Below, piece by piece: positions 48,001 to 60,623 of a DNA stretch of 64,000 nucleotides (position 1 is the first letter of the stretch; each line of letters opens with the position of its first letter). Both the position numbers and the translations under genes were made by a program. The DNA is from Phyto melanocephala. Lineage: Eukaryota; Arthropoda; Insecta; Diptera; Rhinophoridae. The stretch is taken from positions 110,543,884 through 110,607,883 of the forward strand of contig OW799234.1 in NCBI GenBank assembly GCA_941918925.1. The letters are read 5' to 3'. The notes under the pieces were generated by a model. It had not been told where the DNA came from. It saw only the letters and a list, made by a program, of their open reading frames with translations, and made no database searches.

Positions 48001-48859
48001 TGGGTGTCCCAACTAGAACGCAATTTTTAAATTTCAAATAAAACACAGATATTTAAAAAAAATCGTGAAACTTTATCATATCGTAAAGTAGACAGAATGA
48101 GGTTATGTATGGAACAATATATTGTGCAGATGGCCGCCGCGGCTTTGCTGGCACACACGCGATCTTTTACTGAAATTTTCAATGATCTTTTTGCATAAAT
48201 GCTGCGGTATTTCATTAATGCAGCGTCCAATTTCCTCTTTTAAGGCTTGAGTCGTCGTCGTCGGCTTATTCGCGTAAACCATCGACTTCAAAAAACCTCA
48301 AAGAAAAAATCTAAAGGTGTTAAATCACACGATCTAGGCGGCCAATTCTGGTCTCAGCATTTTCATGTTGTCTCCTGAGTCAATTGAAGTTTGTATGCAT
48401 GAATTTGCAAATCTTTCGTCAAAATTCGCTGCATAGTGAATTTGGAGACAGCAATTTGCTGAGCTCGGTGTCGAATTGAGGTGGATGGAGTTTGAGCGAC
48501 ATCATCACGTACAGCTGCGATATTTTCGGTCATTCGACCTGGTCGAAGGCGCGTTGTTGTCTTTACATCACTAACAGACCCAGTTTCAGCAAATTTATCC
48601 ATTAATCTTTTTACAATTGACTCTTTTGGAGCATTATTGTGACCCCAAATTGATCGCAATTTGCGAACTGTAGCAGCAAAACTTTCACAATTTCGGTAAA
48701 ACAATTTCACAATGAGAATGCGTTGTTCATTCGTGTAGCGCTCCATTTTTACTAACCTCGTACCTTCTACTAGCAAACAATAACAATTGTTCAAATGTCA
48801 AACAATGACACTTCGAATGGCGCCAAACTTAAAAATTGCTTTCTAGTTGGGACACTCGA
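48001..48859 (-). mobile_element. Internally deleted Tc1/mariner element
   Basis: Terminal inverted repeats share GTGTCCCAACTAGAAMGCAA followed by TTTTTAA and are flanked by TA at 47999-48000 and 48860-48861, the target duplication of this superfamily. At about 859 bp it is shorter than full elements (roughly 1.2-1.3 kb). It lies about 1.3 kb downstream of the end of stoned B. Confidence 0.85.
48103..48746 (-). pseudogene. Tc1/mariner transposase, internally deleted and frameshifted
   Basis: It begins MERYTNEQRILIVKLFYRN with a two-part helix-turn-helix DNA-binding region: NNAPKESIVKRLMDKFAETG and TSIRHRAQQIAVSKFTMQRI. It continues to HAYKLQLTQE and then breaks. The sequence resumes with NWPPRSCDLTPLDFF, which carries the third catalytic Asp. 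A frameshift follows, and then MVYANKPTTTTQALKEEIGR with the usual C-terminus RVCQQSRGGHLHN..FHT. The region with the first two catalytic aspartates is deleted, so no active enzyme can be made. The DNA-binding domain and both element ends remain. Confidence 0.85.
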
Positions 48860-48861
48860 TA

Positions 48862-50193
48862 TATATATGGCTAATTCCCAAGGTGTCCTAGGTGTCATTA
48901 TGACATAATTTTAAACAATACGACACTTGGAACTTTTTGTAAATATAGCAATTATAATTATGTTTTTTTTCCATTGCGTCTAATAAATATTTAAAATTAG
49001 ATCTTTTTTACATAACATAAATGTAGTCATTTATTATATTGCATTTTATATATTGCTTATTTTGAAATTTTGTTCGCTCGGATTTAATTTATTATATTTT
49101 TCTAAAAATATATTTAATTTGCATGGAATTTAACTGTGACATAAACATAAAAATAAAAACAATTTTAATTGTTGTGACAAATTAAAGCATTGCTTTTGTG
49201 ACAATGACTGACACCATTCTCGTTAAATTGGAGTGATATATATATGTATGTATGAATGTATGTATGTATGTATGCACATGTATGTATATTTATGTAAGTA
49301 TGTCAGTTCATATGTACTAGTGGAAAAGTAATACATATTTGATATATATTTTACTATTTTTATTATGTTATTTCAATTAAATATTTAATTGTATTTATCT
49401 AAGATTTGTATGTAAATTTTATGATTGTTCTTTTTTTTACATTGTGATAATTTACATACTTAGTTGGTTTAAATGTTGATCCAGTTCAATTACGAACAAA
49501 TTAATAGTGTAATTTTGAAAAGAATTCGATTACAACCAACTGTTTATGTAGTTAGAAAATCGTACACAAATTGTATGTAACCTTTTGTTCATATCAACAA
49601 TTATGTTAAGACTTGTTAATATGTACGTAGTGCGCTGTAGTGATTTTCTGAACGTCTTTATTTATCAGGTTTATATGATAAAATTTATGCGATGTGTATT
49701 AAATTTTCTTTTAAATATATTTATGTATAATGTTATTGTCAACTAATATATGTTTGTAGATTTAACAATTTTTAAGTTTTTAAGAATTAATAATTTGCCA
49801 AAAAGTATAGTTTCACACTCGTAACCGAACATTTTAATTAGAAATTTATTAAAAAAAATTTCCACTCCTTTATTTGCAATAATGATTCTTATAAGGAATT
49901 AGGGACTTAACGAGGGATGAAAATGTTTAAACATTTAACAGTTATTTAACTATGTTTTTGTCTTTCTTGGAACTTTAGTTTTATTCGTTTATTAAGCTTA
50001 GTTGTGAATTAATTAGCTTTTTTTGTTTGATAAACTTTTTTTAATTATAAATTTAATTTTTGGTATAATGAACGAGTATGTTTATTTTTTTTATTTTACT
50101 ATTTTTTAGAGTTTTTTTTTAGCAACAAAATTCTTTGTAATTTTTTTGTATATATTTAATAATTTTGTAATATAAGCTTAAATTTAAATTAAC
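48862..50193. other. Region downstream of stoned B: AT-rich, with simple repeat
   Basis: A (TATG)n microsatellite fills about 49244-49276. On the minus strand an AATAAA lies near 50085-50095, about 100 bp past the stoned B stop, and is a plausible polyadenylation signal. No further gene was seen. Confidence 0.45.
49244..49276. repeat. (TATG)n microsatellite
   Basis: Tandem TATG/GTAT units with one imperfect unit (GAATGTA). Confidence 0.85.
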
Positions 50194-53100
50194 TTAGTTA
50201 GAGTCTGAATCTGAGTCGCTAGGTGGCGGTAATGGTGAAGCAGCTGGTTTTGTCTCAGGTTCTTCGCGAATAGGCTTAGTGGCTGCCAAATAAGCGTTTG
50301 TTGATTCTCCATGTGTCGTTTCAATACCAACTCTGAAATTTTTACAAAAGTTTTTGCAATCAATTACAAAAAGGAAAGTAAGAACTATATGTGAACATAA
50401 CCTGATAGATCTTATGGAACTCATATAAATCGTAATTCGTACAAACTCTAAACATACTCCAAAATCTTTTTAATAGAATTATATTATACTAATCAAAATA
50501 AACCGATAAATCCTACATGGTTCGAGCTCTTGTAATGCAGAGTAAATAATCACTTATTTTTTTTTTTTTATATAGAACCTAACTCACCTACATATAGGGG
50601 CAGTATGATGTAAAATACATATATGTTGCAATTTCTTTTAATATATTTTTGATCATCTGTCCGTTAAAATCATGAAAAAACTCGAACTGAAAATCGTAGG
50701 GACTCGAATTTGTTAGTGGAATTTAGCACGTAATAAATTTAGATAAAATTTTAATATTGTATTTGGAATAATTCACAAAATGCTAACGAACTGAATTGTG
50801 CAACAAAATTATTCTAGTTTTTAATTTGTATGCTTGAAAAAGTTGTTAATAATTTTTTGCATGGATATAAAGTATATTTGTCTGTTAAAACATTACTCCT
50901 AAAATCAAGTATTCAATTCCGAAAAAAGTAAATGGCCGCACAATTATAAGAATAATATAATATTGTTTTTTTTCAGCATTTAGTTAATATCGTTTTATTT
51001 TTTTATTTAAGCTTTAGGCGGTCACAATATATAAACTATATTATTTATAAATAACTTTACTGGCTTGTTTAGGCTCTAATATATGTAAATATTTTTAAAT
51101 AATTTTAACTCTTACCTATATTCATGTCTCGCTAAATACCTCACATATTTCTCGGGAGGTTCATCTGAATCCGAATCTTGTACACTAACCGAACGAATTG
51201 TTGTATGTGATACTTGTGTTGCAGGCATTGTAAATTCAACAAATGCATATGGTGCTAATTCACTAGGTATTTGGTCATAAGATGTAAGGGCCATACGGCA
51301 TACCAACTGATGTGTTGTGTAAGCGCCTAAAACATATTGTTTACAACTAATGGCTAAGAATACTTAAATATTAATTAACACTTACCTTGGCCTTCTTTTG
51401 GCAATCGAGGACACCGCCAGACAATGGCACGGTGATGGTGTTCATATTTGGCTTGACCTGACGTTACTTCGATCAGGGATTCTTGCAGAGTATCTACTGC
51501 TCCTAAGATACGTTCGATACCCTTAATTTTACCAGTACGTCTGTGAGCTGATTTGACCGAACCATATCTGAAATGGAATGTACAGATATCAATGTGTTAT
51601 TCAGATACAAATCGTGTGGAAATAATATTTTTAATAGAAAGGATTTTACTTTTTGTTGTTAGAACCATATCTGAAAAAGATTGTTAAAGTGCATGAAATT
51701 ATTGCAATAGAAGTTTGTGCATGATGTTTAAAAAGAAAACAACTTAATTTCAGTTACTTACCGAAAATGCTTTTCAACACGGAATAAATATATCCAGCAT
51801 TCTGGTATGGGGAAGCGCACTGAAACATCTTCACATGGTATTTGACCCAATTTTCGTGAAGTGAAACCTGGCACCAAAATATCCGCACGCAACTCAACTT
51901 TATTACCAGTGACTACCCATTGAGCTTTAAGTTGTAGTGGAAGTTCTCGGTTTTTAGGCGGTCGTACACGGAAGCGTAATAATTCTATATAATTAGCATC
52001 AGGAGGTTGGAATCTGAAATTAGTAAAAACTATATTAAACTGTATAAAGGATCTTATTTGACGCAACATACTTAATAATTCTAGTCTTCTCGTAATCCTC
52101 CTGATTCACTATACTGTGAAATTCTACTGCTTCCAAGCGAATCCATTCTTCAGTAGCCACGGGTATAATATCATGGCGGCCAACAACTTCTTTGCCCTGC
52201 CGCCACATATCGTTTACGCCTAACTCAATACAAGGCATACCTTAAAGATATTAAAGATTATACAAGTTACTGTTTATTTGTTACTGTTAGGATTCACCTG
52301 TTAGAAATGCTAAAAAGAAAACTCTCACTCTTGCAATCTGTTTAAGTATCTTTCCTTCGATATCTTGTTCCACGTATATCTCATCTACTGCTGTCACTTG
52401 AACTTCTTCCATTTTGTAAGTTAGAGCACGCTCCCGTAAGGCAGGCAAGCGGAAAAGGGCCTCCTCAATGCAGATGGAAAATTGCTTCATGTCTTCGTAG
52501 TTCATGGAACCGATTTTGAAGAGCTGTGATGATTGTGGTGCATGTTCAACGGGGAGACCTAATTTCTTTAGATCACTGCCAAACTCCTTTACACCCTCGT
52601 AATCTCCGGCTATGGCGTATTGTGCAAATTTAGTGAGTTTGTTTGTAATGCGTTCGGCTTTAGTCACTTGACCAGGTCTAACACCAGGTCGTTCTTTATA
52701 AAAGATGTATTGTAATTTCATGGTAAATATTTTTCCAAATTGATCATATTGTTGAGCTCCAATATCTGAAACTGAATACGAAGCCTGTAAAGGCAGTTCC
52801 TGGAACGGTTGCTTATCGGAGGCCTGATTAAACAGTTGAACCACTGGAATATCATTTTGTATAACTAGACGCACAAATGTCTTTTTCCAGAAACGTTGAC
52901 CTGTTATTTTCTTTTTATTTGGTTGTCTTAATTGCATTTCCCAACCGGGGCCTACATAATTAAGACGAGGGAATTCTTCCAGAGGTTGAGAGACATCTTC
53001 GTCAAAAAGTGGAGTTTGAGGACTTTCTTGGGAATCTGTGCGTTTTAGAGAACCATCTTCCTGTTGAGAAGGTGCTGGAAAACCTGTATCTTCAAATGGA

Positions 53101-55358
53101 TTTACCGCTGGGCTAATATCACTCGAATACTGTCCTGCTGGAGCACTACGTGTTGGAGGTGGTGGAGCCAGTTGTGGTGCTATTACAGTTCCTCCCTCAG
53201 TTTTTGGTCGTATTACAACATTAAAGTCTTTTTCCACTGATTCCACAGAATCTGAGCGTACAGGAGCCTGCATACTATAGAAATCATCATCTTCGTTGCC
53301 AAAACCACCACCTTGATCATCAATGGCTTCAGTTCCTGAATTGGGAGTACCAAAAGCACTATCACCCCAAACTGAAATATATATTGCAATATTTAAAATT
53401 TAAAATAATAAATTAAATTTAATACAAAATTTATATCTCTAATTACCGTCTCCGGTTGTTGGCGTTACAGCTCCTGAGCCTCCTCCACCGAAACCATCTA
53501 AAATACTTATATTATCCTTTTTTACCGACTCAAACTTAGCCGAGAATGCATCAAATTCATCCGGTTCAGCGAAAATGTTTGTGCCATATGAAGGCTGTGA
53601 TACAACAACAGGATCTGGATCGACAGAGAATATATTAATAGCAGCAGCTGGGCCAGGCACTGTATCTGAAGTACTAGAAAATATATTTTCTGTCACACTG
53701 TTGGCAGCACTTGTAAAAATATTTTCTGCTGTATCAGCTGTAGTAGTGAATATATTCTCTACCACTGTATCTGTTATACTCGTGAATATATTCTCTTGGA
53801 CTTCTTCTGGTTCCGTGTTATCGGCAGCAAAAATATTCGTTACCATTTCAGCAGTAGGATAGGTTTGTTCTTCTTCGTCAGGACTAGCAAATGGATTCGC
53901 CGAACCGGCTCCACTTGGTGGGGCAAAGTCTAAGCCAGTGTCCATTTCCTCAACCATATTTTCTTGTACATCGACATCAACGTTGCTTGTTACATTATCA
54001 GAGAAACCTTCTACTGGTGATTCTGGAAGAGCTGCAGATTCTGTTGGAGGTTTTTTATCGGATTCCACTATACATGCCTGAGGAACAACAGTAGCATCTG
54101 CCTTTTCACCTTCTGTCTGATAATCTTGTTCAGTTTCTATAACAACAACTTGCGTTTCCTTCTGTGTTTCAGTTTCCTCTTCATCATCGGATCGTGGTAA
54201 ATCCTCAACTGTTGTTATTTCAATATCAGGTGTTGGAGCTCGTTGTTTACTAGTCGATTCATCGATAAAAATTCTATTTGGTTGTTTAACATTGTATGTA
54301 GCAGACTGTGGCTCTGACGTGATATTGTGTGTACTCTCATCGGGCCTTGTTAAAACAGAACTAAAAATGACTTCGTCAGCTTTATTTTCACTTGATTCCG
54401 GATCTTGTTCAGCTGCTGTTGGATCTAGTTCTAGATCATCACTAAGCAAATCAGGTTTAGCTAAAGGTTGAGCAGGCTTATCAAAGAGGCTAAGAATGTC
54501 TTCTTTAGTCTTAGGTGGTGGAGGTTTCGGAGGTTTGTTACTGCCAAACATATCAAATAGATCCTCCGAATCAGAAGGATTTTCTTGTTGTTTCTTAATT
54601 TCAGGTGGTGGATGTGGTTGTGGTGGAGCCGGCGGAGTGGGCCGCGGAGGAGGCTGTTGACCAGCTACATTTGGTGGTATTGGCCTAGGTGGAACTGGTC
54701 TTGGGGGTGGTGGTCGAGTAGGTTGTTGTTTGACTACTGATGGCATAGGCGTTACTCCTTGAATATTGGAAATAACCGTTGGTGTGCCAAATGGATTATC
54801 ACTTGCCCCCATACTGTTGGCACCTATGAGGTCAATATCAAAACCTTGCGTATTTGTCGTAGATTCACTTTCGGACACATCTAATAGATCAGCCAAGCCA
54901 CTATCTGGTGTAGGACTAGGTGAGTGTAAGTCCCTCATCGATACTGGACTAGGAGAGCGTGTAGCTGGTATTCGTCCTAATAATTCCGAACTAGTTTCAT
55001 CCATTTGGTTTGAAACGGAACTTATTAATTCTTGCGTTTTAGGAGGCAATGGTCTAGATGGTGGTGCGTTGGTTTTATTATTTTCGTCTTCATCTTGTGT
55101 TGACTTAATACTTAAAGCATCATCTTCAGCTTCGATTGTGGTACCAAAGAAACTCATTGCTGGATCTATGTCATGTTCTCGTTGTTCCGCTTCATCTTCT
55201 GGATCATCTCCAAATGCAAATGGATTAACAGCGGAATCTGAAATTCCAAATGGATTATCTTCTCCAGATTCAGCAGTATTAGATTGAGTAAGAAATGGGT
55301 TGATGGTAGGATCATCTATCCCTTCCATTTCGTCATCTATTAAGAAGGGATTCGCCAT
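50194..55358 (-). CDS. stnB: Stoned B (stonin-family endocytic adaptor)
   Basis: Seven coding exons: 55358-53447, 53371-52298, 52240-52072, 52013-51762, 51567-51386, 51326-51116 and 50332-50194. Every junction is GT-AG and in frame, giving 1312 aa (Drosophila StnB is about 1260). The N-terminal half is acidic and holds seven NPF motifs (residues 3-5, 20-22, 35-37, 45-47, then about 190, 490 and 730), which bind EH-domain proteins, plus a proline-rich stretch (about 210-285). From about 775 comes the stonin domain (YVGPGWEMQLRQPNKKK). From about 885 comes the mu-homology domain related to the AP-2 mu subunit (GMPCIELGVNDMWRQGKEVV, RVRPPKNRELPLQ, CEDVSVRFPIPE). The family recruits synaptotagmin to AP-2 during synaptic-vesicle endocytosis at nerve terminals. 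It is the second cistron of the stoned transcript. AAAATGGCG is a good fly start context. Confidence 0.95.
51646..51670 (-). other. stnB: Candidate alternative terminal microexon inside a stoned B intron
   Basis: Inside the 194-bp intron 51761-51568, CTTTTTCAG is followed by ATATGGTTC. The next nine bases after the regular acceptor are identical (ATTTCAG then ATATGGTTC at 51567). Use of the inner site would add YGSNNKK after ..EKHFR and stop at 51646, removing the rest of the mu-homology domain. It may be a splice variant, or just a chance or duplicated acceptor. Confidence 0.35.
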
Positions 55359-55379
55359 TTTATTTGTTATGTAATTACT
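55359..55379 (-). promoter_or_regulatory. 21-nt intercistronic gap of the stoned transcript
   Basis: The stoned A stop (TAA, 55382-55380) is followed by 21 A/T-rich bases without an ATG, and then by the stoned B start. No splice acceptor or promoter fits in this space, so both proteins should come from one mRNA, as established for Drosophila. The gap is shorter than the Drosophila spacer as I recall it (about 55 nt). Confidence 0.85.
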
Positions 55380-57891
55380 TTAATGTTCTATGAGTTCACT
55401 TTCTAATAGCTTAATTTCAGTTTCTCCCGGTTGTAGATTTTCAGCAATCGACGTATCGAACGGATCAACTTCTGCGGGAGCAACGATTTGTTTGTGTGGT
55501 AGTAAGGGAGTTAAAACCTTATCACCTAAACCCAATTCTTGAGCGTCACTTTGTGTATCTAAAACTCCTGTAGGTATATCTGATTTAATTTCGGATAATA
55601 ATTCACTTTCTAAAAGTTTTAGTTCGGCTTGACCTGGTTGTAAATTGGCTGCTATTGAAGTGTCAAAAGGATCAACAACAGAATCTGCTGAATAGTCAGG
55701 CAAATCTTTACTTTCTTGTGCTGGTGTCAGAACTTTTGTGTTTATGTTTTCTTTTACTGACAACAAATCTTCAGCTGGCACTGGAGTTGGAGGAGCTCTG
55801 GGATCGAAATCGGGGTCCGAAAGGCTGTGTTTTAACGTTGGTTTCGATAATAAATCACTTTCAAGATGCTTTAGCTCAACGTCCGTTGGTTTGTTTTCGG
55901 GTACGTATGAAGTGTCAAAAGGGTCTTCAAGCTCTTTTTCAGCAATTGATAAATCTGAAGGAGCGTAATAAGGTGTTAAAGGTTTTTTATTACTACTACC
56001 CTCAGATGATCCTAATAAATCTTGATTGGGTATCAAGAACCCAACCGATTTATGATTTTGCAAACTTAAGCTCAAGGAAGATTTACGTCTAACAGGATCA
56101 AAATCGTCGTCGACTTTAGGTACAACAACCTCTGTTAACTGGATTGATTGATCTAGTGCTTGAGGTTCAGGTTCAGTTATTGTTTCCTCAGCTCTTGGAT
56201 CAAAATCAGGATCACTTAGTGACTGCTTTAGAGTTGTCTTGGATAATACAATAACAGCTCCAGCAACAGTAGTATCAAATGGATCAAAGTCTTCGGAATC
56301 AAGGTCAACGTTCAAGTGTTTAGCAATTAATTTAACAGCTGTTGGTGGTGGTGGTCTGGCTGGAGGTGCAGATAATTCTTCTGCCCTGGGATCAAAATCG
56401 TCGTCTTCTTCGAGAACGGTAGTTTTCTTAATGACTTGTTCGACGTATGTAGTATTAAAAGGATCGTCGTCCTGTTCTTCTTCGTTGTCGCTAATGTAAA
56501 TTGCCCCCTCTACCAAATGTGGACCACTTGTTGGTCTAGGTGGCGGTTTTTTCGCTTTATCTGAAAATAAGAAATATAAATGTTTGAGAATTTTATAAGA
56601 AAATCTAAAATAAACCTGTGTCTTGTTCCTCTTCTGGCAATTGTTCAAATTCAGCCCAATCAACTTCTGATATATCTGTTAAAACTTCAGCTATAGGAAG
56701 AGCGATTTCGGTTATAAATTTGACTTCTTCCTTTTTATTCAATGATTCTGCAGCTAGTTCAGCAAATTCGTCGTCTTCTGGACTTTTGAGAGTGTCGAAT
56801 TCGGATAGATCAGGCAAGCCTGCTTCTTCGTTTTTTCTTTCTTCCTCCTCGTCCGAGGCTGGTTTTTTGGGCTGTATAAAACTCAAATGAAGTGAAACGC
56901 TTAAATCAATCGGTGCATCAGATTCTGGAACGTCGTCTACAAGTTCATCCAATAGATTTCTTTGAGGCTCGAGCGCTAGTAGATCTTCGTCATCAACATC
57001 ACCTTGATCAACACTTTCGCTGAGTAAAAGATTTTTAATACCCTTGCGAAGTTTGCGTTTTGGCTTGGCAAGTTCGAGCGCCTTTTCACGCTCTACTCGA
57101 CCTGAAAGGACTTCTACTGCAGCACCTAAACTAACAAGTTTCTTATTTCCCTTAGCCTTATCTGCTCCAACAATTACTTTTTCAGCATATGCTGTATCAA
57201 ACGGATCTGGGCCGTCGTCAAAATCGAGAACAGGTGAGTCTGGTACAACTAGTTGCAATTCACCACTGGTAATGGCATCAACATACTCAGTCACAAATAT
57301 ATCATCAACTTCAGCTTCGTCTTCTTCTTCTGATGCGGAAAGTTCAACTACCGCCTCAGCTAGCTTGTCACGCTGAGACTCAAGTTCAGCGGCCTTCCGC
57401 TTCTCCTCCTCTAAACGTTTGACTTCTCTCTTGGCAGCTTCTTCTTCTTCCTGCTTCTTTTTTTCAGCTGCAGATGGTAAACGTTGATAAAAGGATTCTT
57501 TTTTAATTCGATCTAATTCGTCTTGAGTTTTATGAAGAATAGTATCAACACCAGATGTAAGTGCTTTAAATTTGGCCCATTCGTCGTCTTCCCTCTTTTG
57601 GGTGCCGTTGCCGTCGGCGGCTTCCGATTCGTTAGTTGAAACCTCGGTTGTTACTGTATTTGTGGTCGCTAACTCAGAAGTCGAAACAGAATTTGATGTT
57701 GTCGCTGTTGGTGCTAAACCTTCAACATCTGATGCTGCATCGGATTCACCAGCATCTGATTTAGCAGCAGCAGCTTCCTGCTTGGCTTTTAGTTGGCGTT
57801 TGTACTCTTCAAGCTCCTGTTCGGTAAAAAGTTCCTGATCTTTTTTTGACTTCTTCTTTTTCTTTTTTAAACCTTTTGGTAACTTAAGCAT
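55380..57891 (-). CDS. stnA: Stoned A (DPF-motif endocytic protein)
   Basis: Two coding exons, 57891-56616 and 56560-55380, with a 55-bp GT-AG intron (EEEQD-T / DKAKKPPPRP). The product is 818 aa (Drosophila StnA is about 850). The N-terminus is lysine-rich (LPKGLKKKKKKSKK), followed by WAKFKALTSGVDTILHKTQD (105-124) and a charged coiled coil (about 140-182). The rest is acidic with six DPF motifs (229-231, 458-460, 518-520, 638-640, 722-724, 791-793), which bind the AP-2 alpha ear, and four FDPR/FDPV repeats. StnA acts with StnB and AP-2 in synaptic-vesicle recycling. The protein has no methionine after the first. It is the first cistron of the dicistronic mRNA. Confidence 0.95.
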
Positions 57892-58960
57892 TATCTAATA
57901 GAGGAGACATCGAAAAACGGTCTAGAAAAATATTGCAAAACAGAAAAACTAAAATTTAATGCATTTAAAAATTTTCTTAAAATGTACAAAAAATTAAATA
58001 CAGATAAATGGTATACATATATAAAAGGGATCACAAAAACGTTGAATCATAAAGAGAAGGACATAACAGAAAATATTTCACAAACAATTTACAAGTAAAT
58101 TTAACGGTAAGTTATTAGGTATTAACAAACTGCTAAAGGGAGTCAATAACAAAATAAGGGATAAATTAATGGGAATTTATTTATTAGTTAAAGGCAACTC
58201 ACCGAAGCACTTTATTACCCATTTGAAATAAAAAAAACTTACAACACACTTTTAGTACATTCGTTTGCAATACTGCTAATAATAGATGAATGTTTGTTCC
58301 AAAAATCAAAATTAAAAATTCTTCGTCTTCTTATATTTACAATATTTTCGCTTGAAGGTGAACAAAAACACATACACGTGTAAAAAACATGTGTTTCATA
58401 AACTAAGCACCACCGTTACTTTTAATAATACTCTACGTACTAACTATTAAATTACCGCTACTTTGTAGTACACCATTACAAACATAGTGATAGAGAGCAA
58501 ATATTTTCGAAATGTGCTCACTCACCAATAACAAAACAGAGAACATTAAAGAACACACTCACACATACTTTTTCGAAGATAAAAGCAGATACAGGAAAAT
58601 TTATATTATTTCACATCAATTGGGAAAAATCGATTTTTCACCTTTAAAATTTTACAAAACAAAAAATTATAAAAAAAAAAACGTTTTTATTCAATTATCT
58701 TGCCAATTATTACATATAATTATTTATACTTTAAATAAAATTGATAAAAATCATAGCTAAAATAAACTTTCTAAAAAATTACACTGTAAAAATGTATTCA
58801 TATAACTAAGAGAACTTAAAAATTAAACTTTCCTTTAAAAAAAAATTATAAAATATTCTTTTTGTCAAAAAATCCACCAAAATTGATTGTTTAAACAACT
58901 TTTAACCAAATATATTAATGCTGTAAACTTACGTCTCTCTTTTTATTTAAATTTTAAGTA
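57889..58960 (-). promoter_or_regulatory. Leader and upstream region of stoned
   Basis: Three bases before the stoned A start is TCTCCTCTATTAG, a good splice acceptor (at 57895), so a 5' leader intron is likely. Possible donors on the minus strand are CG/GTGAGT at about 58202 and AC/GTAAGT at about 58932. Neither can be chosen from sequence alone, and no TATA box was fixed. Confidence 0.4.
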
Positions 58961-59589
58961 TTTTTTTCTACAATTTAAATTTTAAATACAATTTTTTATA
59001 AAATTTTTGCAATTTTTTTTAATTTTTTCTTTTACATTACACTGGATTACGTATCACGTATGAATTATCGGAAAATTCTTAACTGAATGATGAAAATTTT
59101 ATTGCAAAATTTGACTCGTCCAAAAAAGGGAAGTAAAAGTTTTGCTATATTCGAAAAAGCTTCACACAAAGTTGATGGATGGTTAACCTTAAAAGCTTAT
59201 ATGTTATAGTTACAAGTTGTTGTTTATTATGGGAATTTGACATTTATCCTCTGACTAAGGGTAGTAACGAACTAAAAGAGAATTAAAGGCCGTGAAATGA
59301 CTTTTGACATTTGTGTAACTAACCAATGCGCATGTCACTTTTTAAGTGATGGTTGTAATTTAAAAACGGTTGCGGCAGATAAGTGAACATTAATGAAATA
59401 TGTAAATAGTAAATTGTTGCCAGATATGATAAAATCGTTTATTCACAGAACGTTAAGTTTGAATTTTATTGTACTAAAAACAGAAGCAAGAACCTGTTAA
59501 AAACGATTTTGTAGTTCTAAACTATGCTGTTAAAAACTCAAGTAGCATATAAAATTACTATCTTCTTTTCATAATCAGCAAAAAAAACA
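58961..59589. other. AT-rich spacer upstream of stoned, no gene seen
   Basis: Short frames only. It may include distal promoter sequence of stoned. Confidence 0.4.
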
Positions 59590-60623
59590 ATGGGAGTATA
59601 TTGATTTTGTCATTCCCTTTGTAACTTATCGAAATATCCCTTTTATACCCCATAAAGTATATACTTTCTGAATCGGGGTTTAATTTTATGACGATCTGGC
59701 TATGTCCGTCCGTCTGTTGAAAGCACAATAGAGCTCGAACCAAAAAGTAAGGGGTCTCAAATTTTGCCAGAATATTACTTATACTCGACCTTTATTTCCT
59801 ATTGAAAATGGGTTATAGCTCGTAATGCAAGAGTATGTCAAAAAAACCTTGTCCTTCGAATATCGAATAAAATGTAATTGGGTCTAAGCGCATTGACGTC
59901 GACCAATGATACTTCGAATGCATATTTTTCGAGTAAAAAAAATAACTTTTCCTGAAAACTGCTTTAATTTATATATAACGAAAGGAATTATAGATCGAAA
60001 TCTACGAAAATTTAAACCGCACAGTGTCTTTTTAGATGTTTTAAATGTTTGATTCTGAAATTTTGCAAAAGTTGCTATTTGATCAAAAGACTTGCAATAA
60101 CGGAAACTTAAGGGGACACGCCCACTTTAACGTCCCCTTCCATATAACGCTTTATCACAAATTTATATAATTTTTCTATGGATAATAGTATTGAAAGAAT
60201 AAGGGACTCTGTATTGAAATATATTAGTTTAATTTATTAGCAAGAACTACTTTGTTACGGCTACTTTAACGTCCACTGCTCATATGATTTAGTTATTGAA
60301 ATTTAATAGCACATAAAATCGACAGATTTATATGTATTAGATAATTAAATTTCGTACTAAGTTTTCTGGCCAATATAAGTATACTTCTAATGTAGAAATT
60401 CTTACGGCCGTTTTCATAAAAAGATTTATTGATGGCTTATTTGACAAATTTCTGTGCAACACCTGAAAAATAAGCCTTTAATAAACCTAAAATATTTTTT
60501 ATGAATACGGCAGTTAATGTTTCATTGTAAGACTAATTTTAAAGAAATAAATTAAAAGAAAATCGAAGTTACACAAAGAAAGTAAAACTAATATTAAGAG
60601 ATTATTCCATAAAATTTTTAAAT

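Noticed and set aside
53575..57838. Several plus-strand frames of 80-173 aa opposite stoned A and stoned B
   Set aside because: They are antisense shadows of GC-richer, acidic and serine-rich coding sequence. They have no motifs and no splice or start support.
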